Source of the DNA: Streptomyces sp. NBC_00223
Lineage (GTDB): Bacteria; Actinomycetota; Actinomycetes; Streptomycetales; Streptomycetaceae
Direction of reading: 5' to 3'
DNA: 64,000 nt
Assembly (NCBI RefSeq): GCF_036199905.1
Contig: NZ_CP108109.1
Span: forward strand, 6,199,501-6,263,500
A model generated the notes under the pieces. That model worked only from the letters and a program-made list of their open reading frames with translations, did no database searches and was not told the DNA's origin. Positions within the stretch are counted from its first letter, which is position 1; each line of letters opens with the position of its first letter. Positions 42,525 to 51,365 of this stretch are shown here, one piece after another. The position numbers and the translations under genes were made by a program.

Positions 42525-44123
42525 ATGACCGCCGAACTGGACGACAGCTTCCACGTCTTCGACACCACGCTGCGCGACGGGGCCCAGCGCGAGGGAATCA
42601 ACCTCACCGTCGCCGACAAGCTGACGATCGCCCGGCACCTGGACGACTTCGGGGTGGGGTTCATCGAAGGCGGCTGGCCAGGAGCCAACCCCCGCGACAC
42701 CGAGTTCTTCGCCCGTGCGACCACCGAGCTGGACTTCAAGCACGCCACGCTCGTCGCCTTTGGCGCGACCCGCCGCGCCAACGCCAAGGCCGCCGAGGAC
42801 CCGCAGGTCAACGCGCTGCTGGAGTCCGGGGCCCCGGTGATCACCCTGGTCGCCAAGTCCCACGACCGGCATGTGGAGCTGGCCCTGCGCACCACCCTGG
42901 AGGAGAACCTGGAGATGGTCCGGGACACCGTCTCCTACCTGGTCTCCCAGGGCCGCCGGGTCTTCGTCGACTGCGAGCACTTCTTCGACGGCTACCGCGC
43001 GAACGCCGAGTACGCCACCAAGGTCGTACGGGCCGCGCACGAGGCCGGCGCGTCCGTCGTCGTCCTGTGCGACACCAACGGCGGGATGCTGCCCGCCCAG
43101 GTCCAGGCCGTCACCGGTCTTGTGCTCGCCGACACCGGCGCCAGGCTGGGCATCCACGCCCAGGACGACACCGGGTGCGCCGTCGCCAACACCCTCGCCG
43201 CGGTCGACGCGGGCGCCACCCACGTCCAGTGCACCGCCAACGGTTACGGTGAGCGGGTCGGCAACTCCAACCTCTTCCCGGTGGTCGCCGCGCTCGAACT
43301 CAAGCACGGCCGCCGGGTCCTGCCCGAGGGCGCGCTCGGCGAGATGACCCGGATCTCGCACGCCATCGCCGAGGTCGTCAACCTGCCCTCCGCCACCCAC
43401 CAGCCGTACGTCGGTGTCTCCGCCTTCGCGCACAAGGCGGGGCTGCACGCCTCCGCGATCAAGGTCGACCCCGACCTGTACCAGCACATCGACCCCGAGC
43501 AGGTCGGCAACACCATGCGGATGCTGGTCTCCGACATGGCCGGCCGGGCCTCCATCGAGCTCAAGGGCAAGGAGCTGGGCATCGACCTCGGGGGCGACCG
43601 CGAGCTGGTCGGCCGGGTCGTGGACCGCGTCAAGGAACGCGAGCTGAAGGGCTACACGTTCGAGGCCGCCGACGCCTCCTTCGCGCTCCTGCTGCGCGCC
43701 GAGGTGGACGGCAGGGCGCGCCGCTTCTTCCGTACGGAGTCCTGGCGGGTCATCACCGAGGACCGCCCCGACGGCACCCACGCCAACGAGGCGACGGTCA
43801 AGCTGTGGGCCAAGGGCGAGCGGATCGTCGCCACCGCCGAGGGCAACGGCCCGGTCAACGCGCTGGACCGCGCGCTGATGTCCGCGCTGGAACGGATCTA
43901 CCCGCAGCTCGCGTCCTTCGCCCTGGTCGACTACAAGGTCCGCATCCTGGAGGGGCGTTCGGGCACCGACTCCACCACCCGGGTGCTGATCACCACCACG
44001 GACGGCGGCGCCGAGTGGTCGACGGTCGGCGTGGCGGACAACGTCATCGCCGCGTCGTGGCAGGCCCTCGACGATGCGTACGCCTACGGCCTCCTCCGCG
44101 CGGGCCTCGACCCCCAGGAGTAG
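42525..44123 (+). CDS. cimA: (R)-citramalate synthase
   Basis: 532 residues. It condenses pyruvate and acetyl-CoA to citramalate, the threonine-independent entry to isoleucine. The N-terminal HMGL-like barrel has FDTTLRDGAQREGINLT, and IEGGWPGANPRD is characteristic of the CimA/AksA-like branch as opposed to LeuA. The metal-binding region is HAQDDTGCAVANTLAAV. The C-terminal 150 residues form the LeuA-type allosteric domain. AGGAG lies upstream of the ATG. An alternative is a diverged isopropylmalate synthase-like enzyme, but the position next to ilvE and leuB supports CimA. Confidence 0.88.
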   Translation: MTAELDDSFHVFDTTLRDGAQREGINLTVADKLTIARHLDDFGVGFIEGGWPGANPRDTEFFARATTELDFKHATLVAFGATRRANAKAAEDPQVNALLESGAPVITLVAKSHDRHVELALRTTLEENLEMVRDTVSYLVSQGRRVFVDCEHFFDGYRANAEYATKVVRAAHEAGASVVVLCDTNGGMLPAQVQAVTGLVLADTGARLGIHAQDDTGCAVANTLAAVDAGATHVQCTANGYGERVGNSNLFPVVAALELKHGRRVLPEGALGEMTRISHAIAEVVNLPSATHQPYVGVSAFAHKAGLHASAIKVDPDLYQHIDPEQVGNTMRMLVSDMAGRASIELKGKELGIDLGGDRELVGRVVDRVKERELKGYTFEAADASFALLLRAEVDGRARRFFRTESWRVITEDRPDGTHANEATVKLWAKGERIVATAEGNGPVNALDRALMSALERIYPQLASFALVDYKVRILEGRSGTDSTTRVLITTTDGGAEWSTVGVADNVIAASWQALDDAYAYGLLRAGLDPQE

Positions 44124-44134
44124 CCCGCACCCCA

Positions 44135-44171
44135 GCCCCCGCCCGGACCCGGCCCCACCCCGGGCGGGGGC
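44135..44171 (+). terminator. Terminator after cimA
   Basis: GCCCCCGCCCGG (44135-44146) pairs with CCGGGCGGGGGC (44160-44171), a 12-bp perfect stem with a 13-base loop. Confidence 0.65.
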
Positions 44172-44326
44172 GATTGGTGCTGCGGCGTCCGAAAGGCCAG
44201 GTCCGGAGGGGGAATTCATGTGCCCAGCCCTGGCGGACGCGCGTAGAACTCGGGCACACTCCTCATGCGCCACCTGCACACCCTCACCCCCAGCGGCAAC
44301 AGCCGCACTCGGCAGGAGGAGTTCGC

Positions 44327-44857
44327 ATGAGCCCACAACCGCGTCTGCGACCCCGCGTCCGCTCCCTGATCAGCGCTTCCACGCTTCTCGCCACCGTGCT
44401 CTTCGCCCCCGGCGTCGGCATGGCCGCCACCCATGAGGCCTTCGCCGTCACCAAGCTGACCCAGGCGCAGGCCGAGAGCATGTTCCGGGGCGCCGGGATC
44501 ACCTGGTCGTCCTCCGGCGGCTGCTCCAACCGGAACGTCTCGACCTGTACGTCCTTCGACCAGCTCAACCAGGCCACCGCCCAGGGCGCCGTCACCCTCA
44601 AGCACGCCACGGGCTGCGCGATCAACATCACCGGCGGCACCGAGACCGGCCACGCCGACGGCACGTACTCGCACTGGAACGGCTACAAGCTCGACTACGG
44701 CAAGAACACCTGCCTGAACAACTACGTCCACAACGCGTTCACGTACATCGGACTGCGCGGCGACGGCTACCAGCAGTGGCAGGCCGCGTCGGGGAATCTG
44801 TACGCGGACGAGGGGAACCACTGGGACGCGACGTATTACAACTGCGGCGGCTGCTGA
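44327..44857 (+). CDS. Small secreted protein, possibly M15-like peptidase fold
   Basis: 176 residues with a clear signal peptide (basic start, hydrophobic core SLISASTLLATVLFAPGVG, likely cleavage after AFA near residue 40). The mature part has six cysteines, likely in disulfides. The segment GTETGHADGTYSHWNGYKLD resembles the SHxxGxxxD zinc site of D-Ala-D-Ala peptidase-type (M15/hedgehog-like) proteins. It may act on peptidoglycan, but this is inference. AGGAGGA lies just upstream of the ATG at 44327. Confidence 0.75.
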   Translation: MSPQPRLRPRVRSLISASTLLATVLFAPGVGMAATHEAFAVTKLTQAQAESMFRGAGITWSSSGGCSNRNVSTCTSFDQLNQATAQGAVTLKHATGCAINITGGTETGHADGTYSHWNGYKLDYGKNTCLNNYVHNAFTYIGLRGDGYQQWQAASGNLYADEGNHWDATYYNCGGC

Positions 44858-45035
44858 CGCCTCTCCGGCCCCCGCGACCACGGCCCGCATCGGCCCCCCT
44901 TCCCCCGATGCGGGCCTCCCACGTCCGCGCCGTGCCGCACCGCGCGGCGCCGGACGTGAAGTCCCCCAGGGCGGCAACCGGTCAACCTGTTTAATTCGCT
45001 CGTGCGGCGGTGCCACGCGGCCGTACGGTGCCTGC

Positions 45036-45530
45036 GTGACGGACACCGCTGAGAAGAAGATCGTCGTGCGCGCGGCCGGGCCCGCCGACGCCGCTGCCAT
45101 CGCCCATGTGCACTGCACCTCCCGCGAGGTGACGATGCCGTACCTCCCGCCGCGCAAACGCTCGGACGCCGAGGTCGTGCGGTGGGTGAAGAACGTCCTG
45201 CTCGCCGAGGGCACCGTATGGGTGGCCGAGTCCGAGGGCGCCCTCGTCGGCTACGCGGCCGTCGAGAAGGACTGGCTGGAGCACCTCTATCTGCTGCCCG
45301 ACAGCCGCCGGCAGGGCATCGGCACCCTCCTGCTCGCCGAGGCGAAGGCGCTCAGCCCGGCCGGCCTGTCCCTGCACGTCTTCCAGCGCAACACCGACGC
45401 CCGCGCCTTCTACGCACGCCACGGCTTCACGGTGGTGGACCTCAACGACGGTTCGCGGAACATGGAGAACGAACCGGACATGACCCTGCGGTGGACCCCG
45501 GTGACCAACGGCACAGGTACTGACGGGTAA
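45036..45530 (+). CDS. GNAT-family N-acetyltransferase
   Basis: 164 residues. The acetyl-CoA-binding motif A reads LYLLPDSRRQGIGTLLLAEA, and motif B includes NTDARAFYARHGF. It transfers an acetyl group from acetyl-CoA to an amine of unknown identity, in the cytoplasm. The start is GTG at 45036. Confidence 0.9.
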   Translation: MTDTAEKKIVVRAAGPADAAAIAHVHCTSREVTMPYLPPRKRSDAEVVRWVKNVLLAEGTVWVAESEGALVGYAAVEKDWLEHLYLLPDSRRQGIGTLLLAEAKALSPAGLSLHVFQRNTDARAFYARHGFTVVDLNDGSRNMENEPDMTLRWTPVTNGTGTDG

Positions 45531-45624
45531 TCGCGCGGCCGGGCCGGTCATAGGGTGAGCGCCGTACGTCAGGCAGCACGTCAGGCAGTACCTCCCCACC
45601 CTCGACCGACAACCGGGAGTACGT

Positions 45625-46740
45625 ATGCGCTCGGCGAAGGACTTCTTCCGCCCGCTGGCCGTGGGGGCGCCGACCCCCCTGCGCGAAGTGCCGTTCAGGC
45701 CCTCGCGGATGATTCACTTCTTCGACCCCGGCAACGAGAAGATGGCCGCCAAGGTGCCCGTCATCGCACCCCAGGTGGACGTCCTGCTCGGCAACCTGGA
45801 AGACGCGGTGGCAGCCGACCGCAAGGAGGCGGCCCGCCACGGACTGGTGAAGATCGCCCGGGGCACGGACTTCGGCGACACCCAGCTGTGGACCCGCGTC
45901 AACAGCCTGGACTCCCCGTGGGCCCTGGACGACCTGCTCACCCTGGTCACCGAGATCGGCGACAGACTCGACGTCGTCATGGTGCCGAAGGTGGAGGGCG
46001 CCCAGGACATCCACTACGTGGACCGGCTGCTGGCCCAGCTGGAGGCCAGGGCCGGGGTCCACCGGCCGATCCTGGTGCACGCCATCCTGGAGACCGCGAC
46101 CGGCGTCGCCAACGTCGAGGAGATCGCCGCCGCGAGCCCCCGGATGCAGGGCATCTCCCTGGGCCCGGCCGACCTCGCCGCCTCCCGCCGGATGAAGACG
46201 ACCCGGGTCGGCGGCGGCCACCCCGGCTATCTGGTCCGCGAGGACCCGCACGCCGACGGCACACCCCGGGCCACGTACCAGCAGGACCTGTGGCACTACA
46301 CACTCGCGAGGATGGTCGACGCGTGTGCGGCGCACGGCATCCTGCCGTACTACGGGCCCTTCGGGGACATCCAGGACGTGACGGCGTGCGAGGACCAGTT
46401 CCGCAACGCCTTCCTGCTCGGCTGCGTCGGCGCCTGGACGCTGCACCCGGTGCAGATCGCCCTGGCCAAGCGGGTGTTCTCGCCCGCGCCCGAGGACGTG
46501 GCCTGGGCCCGCCGGGTGATCGACGCGATGGGCGACGGCACGGGCGCGGTGATGATCGACGGCAAGATGCAGGACGACGCCACGTACAAGCAGTGCCTGG
46601 TGGTCGCCGACCTCGCGGACGCGCTGGCCGCCCGCGACCCGGAGCTGGCCGAGGCGTACGCGGCGGCCGCCCGGCAGACCGCCCAGCGCCCGGCCTCCGA
46701 CCCGCAGAAGCCCGCCCACGACCCGGAGGCCGCCCGATGA
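45625..46740 (+). CDS. HpcH/HpaI (CitE-like) aldolase/lyase, malyl-CoA lyase type
   Basis: 371 residues. The CitE/malyl-CoA lyase fold is shown by RMIHFFDPGNEKM, LEDAVAADRKEAAR (Glu and Asp for Mg), VVMVPKVEGAQDI, AILETATGVANVEEI and GCVGAWTLHPVQIALA. The extended middle and C-terminal lid are those of acyl-CoA-using malyl-CoA or beta-methylmalyl-CoA lyases rather than citrate lyase. The exact substrate is uncertain. Its stop overlaps the next start (ATGA), so the two lyase-family genes are coupled. Confidence 0.85.
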   Translation: MRSAKDFFRPLAVGAPTPLREVPFRPSRMIHFFDPGNEKMAAKVPVIAPQVDVLLGNLEDAVAADRKEAARHGLVKIARGTDFGDTQLWTRVNSLDSPWALDDLLTLVTEIGDRLDVVMVPKVEGAQDIHYVDRLLAQLEARAGVHRPILVHAILETATGVANVEEIAAASPRMQGISLGPADLAASRRMKTTRVGGGHPGYLVREDPHADGTPRATYQQDLWHYTLARMVDACAAHGILPYYGPFGDIQDVTACEDQFRNAFLLGCVGAWTLHPVQIALAKRVFSPAPEDVAWARRVIDAMGDGTGAVMIDGKMQDDATYKQCLVVADLADALAARDPELAEAYAAAARQTAQRPASDPQKPAHDPEAAR

Positions 46741-47621
46741 CCGCCACCCGCCCGACGACCGCCCCCCGCCCCCGCCGCTCGGTCCTCTACATGCCCGGCG
46801 CCAACGAACGCGCCCTGGAGAAGGCCAAGACCCTCCCCACCGACGCCCTCATCCTCGACCTGGAGGACTCCGTCGCCCCCGACGCCAAGGCGGAGGCCCG
46901 CAAGCGCGTGGCCGAGGCCGCGGCGAGCGGCGAGTACGGCTACCGCGAGGTCACCATCCGGGTCAACGCGCCGGGGACGCCTTGGCACGCCGACGACCTG
47001 CGGGCCGCCGCCGAGGCGGGCCCCGACGCGGTGGTCGTCCCCAAGGTGGACGGCGCCGAGACCGTCAGGGCCGTGGAAGCGGCCCTGGAGGCGGCCGGCG
47101 CCCCCGACCGTACGGCCGTGTGGGCGATGATCGAGACGCCGGTCGCGATGTTCGAGGCACGGCGGATCGCGGAGGCGTCCCCGAGGCTCACCGTCCTCGT
47201 CATGGGCACCAACGACCTCGCCAAGGAGCTGCACGCCGAGCACGTACCGGGCAGGGCGCCGCTGCTGACCGGGCTGTCGCTCGCCCTGCTGGCGGCCCGC
47301 GCCACCGGCCGGGTCGTCTTGGACGGTGTCTACAACAACGTGCACGATCTGACCGGCTTCGAAGCGGAGACCCTCCAAGGGCGGCAGCTCGGCTTCGACG
47401 GCAAGACCCTCATCCACCCCAAGCAGCTCGAACCCTGCAACCGGATCTTCGCGCCCGCGCCGGAGGACGTCGAGCGGGCCCGGCGGATCATCGAGGCGTT
47501 CGATCAGGCCACGTCACAGGGCCGCGGGGTGGTCACCGTGGACGGCAGGATGATCGAGAACCTGCATGTGGACGAGGCCCGCCGGGTGCTCGCGCTGGCC
47601 GAGGCGGTGGCCGGCCGCTGA
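46737..47621 (+). CDS. CitE-like CoA-ester lyase/thioesterase
   Basis: 294 residues, shorter than its neighbour and closer to stand-alone bacterial CitE. Motifs are RSVLYMPGANERALEKA, LILDLEDSVAPDAKAEAR (metal-binding acids), VVVPKVDGAETV, AMIETPVAMFEAR and GFDGKTLIHPKQLEPCN. Stand-alone CitE homologues act as malyl-CoA thioesterases or citramalyl-CoA lyases. It is coupled to the upstream lyase by ATGA and lies upstream of the acyl-CoA carboxylase genes. Confidence 0.87.
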   Translation: MTATRPTTAPRPRRSVLYMPGANERALEKAKTLPTDALILDLEDSVAPDAKAEARKRVAEAAASGEYGYREVTIRVNAPGTPWHADDLRAAAEAGPDAVVVPKVDGAETVRAVEAALEAAGAPDRTAVWAMIETPVAMFEARRIAEASPRLTVLVMGTNDLAKELHAEHVPGRAPLLTGLSLALLAARATGRVVLDGVYNNVHDLTGFEAETLQGRQLGFDGKTLIHPKQLEPCNRIFAPAPEDVERARRIIEAFDQATSQGRGVVTVDGRMIENLHVDEARRVLALAEAVAGR

Positions 47622-47799
47622 CCCGGGACCGCCCGTCCGGCGGTATCTGCTTGGGCAAATCGGACAAAGTACGGGGTCTCGTTCCTGGTGGACGAGGCCC
47701 CGCCGACGGGTGCCTCTGTAGGGAACCACCACGAACACCGGTCGGACACTGTACAAAGCCTATGGCCCATTCCCGAGCGCTCGCTCGTACTGTCGATAC

Positions 47800-49383
47800 A
47801 TGACCACATCGCAAGAGGCGCCCGTCGCGGTGAACGACGCCCGCGGGCGAGTCGCCGAGCTCCACGCCATCCGCGAGGAGGTCCGGCGCGGACCGAGCGA
47901 GAAGGCGACCGAGGCACAGAAGGCCAAGGGAAAGCTGACCGCGCGCGAGCGGATCGACCTGCTGCTCGACGAAGGCTCCTTCCACGAGGTGGAGCAGCTG
48001 CGGCGGCACCGGGCCACCGGCTTCGGTCTTGAGGAGAAGCGCCCGTACACCGATGGAGTGATCACCGGCTGGGGCACCGTCCACGGCCGTACGGTCTTCG
48101 TCTACGCACACGACTTCCGGATCTTCGGCGGCGCGCTCGGCGAGGCGCACGCCACCAAGATCCACAAGATCATGGACATGGCCATCTCGGCCGGCGCCCC
48201 CCTGGTCTCCCTCAACGACGGCGCCGGCGCCCGGATCCAGGAAGGCGTCTCGGCGCTGGCCGGATACGGCGGCATCTTCCAGCGCAACACCCGCGCCAGC
48301 GGCGTCATCCCGCAGATCAGCGTGATGCTCGGCCCGTGCGCGGGCGGCGCCGCCTACTCCCCGGCGCTCACCGACTTCGTCTTCATGGTCCGTGAGACCT
48401 CGCAGATGTTCATCACCGGACCCGACGTGGTCCAGGCCGTGACCGGTGAGCAGATCACCCAGAACGGCCTCGGCGGCGCCGATGTCCACTCCTCGGTCTC
48501 CGGCGTCTCGCACTTCGCGTACGACGACGAGCAGACCTGCCTCGAAGAGGTGCGCTACCTGCTCTCGCTGCTCCCGCAGAACAACCGGGAGAACCCGCCG
48601 AGCGTGGAGTCCCAGGACCCGGCCGACCGCCGCGGCGACTCGCTGCTCGACCTGGTGCCCGCCGACGGCAACCGCTCGTACGACATGCACAAGGTCATCG
48701 AGGAGATCGTCGACGACGGCGAGTACCTGGAGATCCACGAGCGCTGGGCCACCAACATCATCTGCGCGCTCTCCCGGCTCGACGGCCAGGTGGTGGGCAT
48801 CGTCGCCAACCAGCCGGCCTCGCTCGCGGGCGTCCTGGACATCGAGGCGTCCGAGAAGGCGGCCCGCTTCGTACAGATGTGCGACGCGTTCAACGTCCCG
48901 ATCATCACTCTTCTGGACGTCCCCGGCTTCCTCCCCGGCGTCGCCCAGGAGCACGGTGGGATCATCCGCCACGGCGCGAAGCTGCTGTACGCGTACTGCA
49001 ACGCCACCGTCCCGCGGATCTCGCTGATCCTGCGCAAGGCCTACGGAGGTGCGTACATCGTCATGGACAGCCAGTCCATCGGTGCCGACCTCACCTATGC
49101 CTGGCCCACCAACGAGATCGCGGTGATGGGCGCGGAAGGCGCCGCCAATGTCATCTTCCGCCGCCAGATCGCCGGCGCCGACGACCCCGAGGCCATGCGC
49201 GCCCGCATGGTCAAGGAGTACAAGTCCGAGCTGATGCACCCGTACTACGCGGCCGAACGCGGCCTGGTGGACGACGTCATCGACCCGGCCGAGACCCGCG
49301 AGGTGCTGATCGGCTCGCTGGCCATGCTCCGCACCAAGCACGCGGACCTGCCGTCGCGCAAGCACGGCAACCCGCCGCAGTAG
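47800..49383 (+). CDS. accB: Acyl-CoA carboxylase carboxyltransferase (beta) subunit, AccB type
   Basis: 527 residues. It transfers CO2 from biotin to acyl-CoA, forming malonyl- or methylmalonyl-CoA for fatty acid and polyketide synthesis. N- and C-terminal crotonase-like domains show FGGALGEAHATKIHKIMD, GPCAGGAAYSPALTDFVF and GFLPGVAQEHGGIIRHGAKL. The residue that separates acetyl- from propionyl-specific enzymes in Streptomyces (Ile in AccB, Asp in PccB, near 422) is Ile420 here (GGAYIVMDS). This points to the broad AccB type. The ATG follows a TACTGT -10-like box by 6 bases with no clear ribosome-binding site, so it may be leaderless. accE follows. Confidence 0.92.
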   Translation: MTTSQEAPVAVNDARGRVAELHAIREEVRRGPSEKATEAQKAKGKLTARERIDLLLDEGSFHEVEQLRRHRATGFGLEEKRPYTDGVITGWGTVHGRTVFVYAHDFRIFGGALGEAHATKIHKIMDMAISAGAPLVSLNDGAGARIQEGVSALAGYGGIFQRNTRASGVIPQISVMLGPCAGGAAYSPALTDFVFMVRETSQMFITGPDVVQAVTGEQITQNGLGGADVHSSVSGVSHFAYDDEQTCLEEVRYLLSLLPQNNRENPPSVESQDPADRRGDSLLDLVPADGNRSYDMHKVIEEIVDDGEYLEIHERWATNIICALSRLDGQVVGIVANQPASLAGVLDIEASEKAARFVQMCDAFNVPIITLLDVPGFLPGVAQEHGGIIRHGAKLLYAYCNATVPRISLILRKAYGGAYIVMDSQSIGADLTYAWPTNEIAVMGAEGAANVIFRRQIAGADDPEAMRARMVKEYKSELMHPYYAAERGLVDDVIDPAETREVLIGSLAMLRTKHADLPSRKHGNPPQ

Positions 49384-49440
49384 CCTCCGCGCCCACTCCC
49401 ACCCATGGCCCTCACCCACGGTTCCCCGATGGAGACCACC

Positions 49441-49644
49441 TTGAGCACTCCCGCCGATTCCCTCGTGCGAGTCGAGAAGGGTCACGCCGACCCCGAGGAG
49501 CTCGCCGCGCTCACCGCGCTTCTGCTCGTCCGCGCCGCCGCCGGTGAGAGCGACGTCCCGGCCCGCCCGCTGCGGTCCACCGCCAAGTGGCGCCGGCTGG
49601 AGCGCACCCCCGGCTTCCGCGCCCCGCACTCCTGGCAGGGCTGA
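49441..49644 (+). CDS. accE: Acyl-CoA carboxylase epsilon subunit
   Basis: 67 residues. It has the small-subunit pattern VRVEKGHADPEELAALTALL and ends with W-R-rich sequence (STAKWRRLERTPGFRAPHSW). AccE stabilises and stimulates the alpha-beta carboxylase complex. TTG 49441 has GGAGA 7 bases upstream; ATG codons at 49405 and 49429 are in frame but lack a ribosome-binding site. It lies directly after accB, as in other Streptomyces. Confidence 0.88.
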   Translation: MSTPADSLVRVEKGHADPEELAALTALLLVRAAAGESDVPARPLRSTAKWRRLERTPGFRAPHSWQG

Positions 49645-49681
49645 GCAGCCCCGCGCGCCGCAAGCCGCACGCACCACGCGC

Positions 49682-49711
49682 AAGGCCCCGCACCGACCGG
49701 TGCGGGGCCTT
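49682..49711. terminator. Bidirectional terminator between accE and the first conservon
   Basis: A 13-bp perfect stem, AAGGCCCCGCACC with GGTGCGGGGCCTT, has a GACC loop. It has A/T-rich tips on both sides and lies between convergent genes. Confidence 0.85.
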
Positions 49712-49732
49712 CTGCGTGGTGTGGACCGCCAC

Positions 49733-50311
49733 CTACCGCAGGCGGGCCATCAGCGCGTGCTCCACGAGCGTGATGAGCGCGCTCTTCGCCTCCGCCCGGT
49801 GTCGGGCGTCGGTGGTGATGATGGGTGCCTCGGGGCCGATCTGGAGGGCCTCACGGACCTCCTCGGGACCGTAGGGCTGGTGTCCGTCGAAGCCGTTGAG
49901 GGCGATGACGAAGGGCAGCCCGCTGTTCTCGAAGTAGTCGACGGCCGGGAAGCAGTCGGCCAGCCGGCGGGTGTCCACCAGGACGATCGCGCCGATCGCG
50001 CCGCGGACCAGGTCGTCCCACATGAACCAGAAGCGGTCCTGCCCGGGGGTACCGAACAGGTACAGGATCAGGTCCTCGTCGAGAGTGATACGGCCGAAGT
50101 CCATCGCCACGGTGGTGGTGGTCTTGTCCGGCGCGTGCGTGAGGTCGTCGATCCCGGCGGACGCCGATGTCATCACGGCTTCGGTGCGCAGCGGATTGAT
50201 CTCCGACACGGCACCGACGAACGTGGTCTTGCCCACGCCGAATCCGCCCGCCACCACGATCTTCGCGGAGGTGGTGGCGCGGGTCGGGCCGCTAGAGCTT
50301 CCGAAGTCCAC
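49733..50311 (-). CDS. cvnD: Conservon GTPase CvnD
   Basis: 192 residues, a small Ras/Gtr-like GTPase. P-loop GGFGVGKTTFVG, switch/G3 FGTPGQDRFWFMW and the base-recognition region ALNGFDGHQP are present. Conservon GTPases act at the membrane with the CvnA sensor. The start is GTG at 50311 with AAAGG upstream, overlapping the cvnC stop by 20 bases; the frame extends to a TTG at 50326. It is the last gene of the conservon. Confidence 0.92.
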   Translation of the reverse strand: MDFGSSSGPTRATTSAKIVVAGGFGVGKTTFVGAVSEINPLRTEAVMTSASAGIDDLTHAPDKTTTTVAMDFGRITLDEDLILYLFGTPGQDRFWFMWDDLVRGAIGAIVLVDTRRLADCFPAVDYFENSGLPFVIALNGFDGHQPYGPEEVREALQIGPEAPIITTDARHRAEAKSALITLVEHALMARLR

Positions 50312-50864
50312 TGAGAACCCTTTCAAGCAATGTCACATCTGGCTGGCCGCCCGCCGACTCGTCGCCACCGGGCTGGTGGATCGCGACCAGTCCCGCCTCG
50401 GCCAGGTCGGCCACGAGGATGCGGACGACTCCGAGCGGGATGGTCAGCAGTGCGGAGATCTCCGCGACCGACTTGATCTCCCGGCAGAGCAGGCAGATCC
50501 GCTGGTGCTCCGGCAGCTGCCCCCGCAGCCGCTCGGCGTCGGCGGTGGTCGTGACCAGCGCCTCTATGGCGAGCTGGTAACGCGGCCTGGTGCGGCCGCC
50601 GGTCATGGCGTACGGGCGTACCAGGCCGGAGGGCGTACGGGCGCGGCCACCACCGCCGGTGCCACCGCCCCGGCCCGCACCACCGGCACCCGCACCACCC
50701 CGCGCGGTCTGCGGCGGCGGAGCCTGCGGCGGCGCGTAGGGCTGGATACGCGGCTGCCGGTACTGCGGCTCGGGCTCCGGAGTGGGTGCCGAGGGGTAGC
50801 CGTACGGGTTAAGAGGCGGCTGATGCTGACTGCCGTACGGATCTCCACCGGGGGACGTGCTCAC
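50292..50864 (-). CDS. cvnC: Conservon DUF742 protein CvnC
   Basis: 190 residues. The N-terminal 85 are Pro/Tyr/Gly-rich and disordered. The rest is the DUF742 winged-helix-like domain: VRPYAMTGGRTRPRYQLAIE, LPEHQRICLLCREIKSVAEIS, IPLGVVRILVADLAEAGLV. In conservons this protein is thought to bridge the sensor and the GTPase. GTG 50864 has GGAGGA upstream. Confidence 0.92.
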   Translation of the reverse strand: MSTSPGGDPYGSQHQPPLNPYGYPSAPTPEPEPQYRQPRIQPYAPPQAPPPQTARGGAGAGGAGRGGGTGGGGRARTPSGLVRPYAMTGGRTRPRYQLAIEALVTTTADAERLRGQLPEHQRICLLCREIKSVAEISALLTIPLGVVRILVADLAEAGLVAIHQPGGDESAGGQPDVTLLERVLSGLRKL

Positions 50865-50942
50865 GAGTCCTCCTCCTGATACGGCTGCGTTGCCCCGCCC
50901 GGACCCCTGGAAGGTACCCGGGCGAGCCCGCACGCCCATACG

Positions 50943-51365
50943 TTAGTTGAGCAGGCTGCCCTGCAGTTCGGCCCTCAGATCGGGCGTGAGTACGGTTCCT
51001 GCTCGGTCGACGAGCAGGGCCATTTCGTAGCCGACGAGGCCGATGTCGCACTCGGGGTGGGCGAGTACGGCGAGGGAGGAGCCGTCGGAGACGGACATGA
51101 TGAAGAGGAAGCCGCGTTCCATTTCGACGACGGTCTGGTTGACGCTTCCGCCTTCGAAGATGCGGGAGGCTCCGGCGGTGAGGGAGGTCAGGCCGGAGGC
51201 GACGGCGGCGAGCTGGTCGGCTCGGTCGCGGGGGAATCCGTCGGACATCGCGAGCAGCAGGCCGTCGGCGGAGACCACCACCGTGTGGGACACCCCGGGG
51301 GTGTTGTCCACGAAGTTGGTGATCAACCAGTTCAGGTTCTGTGCCGCCTGGCTCATCGGACTCAA
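50943..51365 (-). CDS. cvnB: Conservon roadblock/LC7 protein CvnB
   Basis: 140 residues. The roadblock/LC7 fold is shown by LNWLITNFVDNTPGVSHTVV, VSADGLLLAMSDG, LAAVASGLTSLTAGAS and GYEMALLVDRAG. These proteins regulate small GTPases. The TTG start at 51365 lies directly after the cvnA stop (TAG) and has AGGAG 7 bases upstream; an ATG three codons in has a poorer spacing. 370 bases of this gene are identical to the other cvnB in the window (56119-56488). Confidence 0.93.
   Translation of the reverse strand: MSPMSQAAQNLNWLITNFVDNTPGVSHTVVVSADGLLLAMSDGFPRDRADQLAAVASGLTSLTAGASRIFEGGSVNQTVVEMERGFLFIMSVSDGSSLAVLAHPECDIGLVGYEMALLVDRAGTVLTPDLRAELQGSLLN
50989..51358. repeat. 370-bp stretch identical to 56119-56488 (cvnB copies)
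   Basis: Base-by-base reading shows the two cvnB genes identical over 370 bases. They diverge immediately outside, at their 3' ends and at the first codons. Flanking conservon genes are clearly less similar. The pattern indicates recent gene conversion or very strong conservation. Confidence 0.9.
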
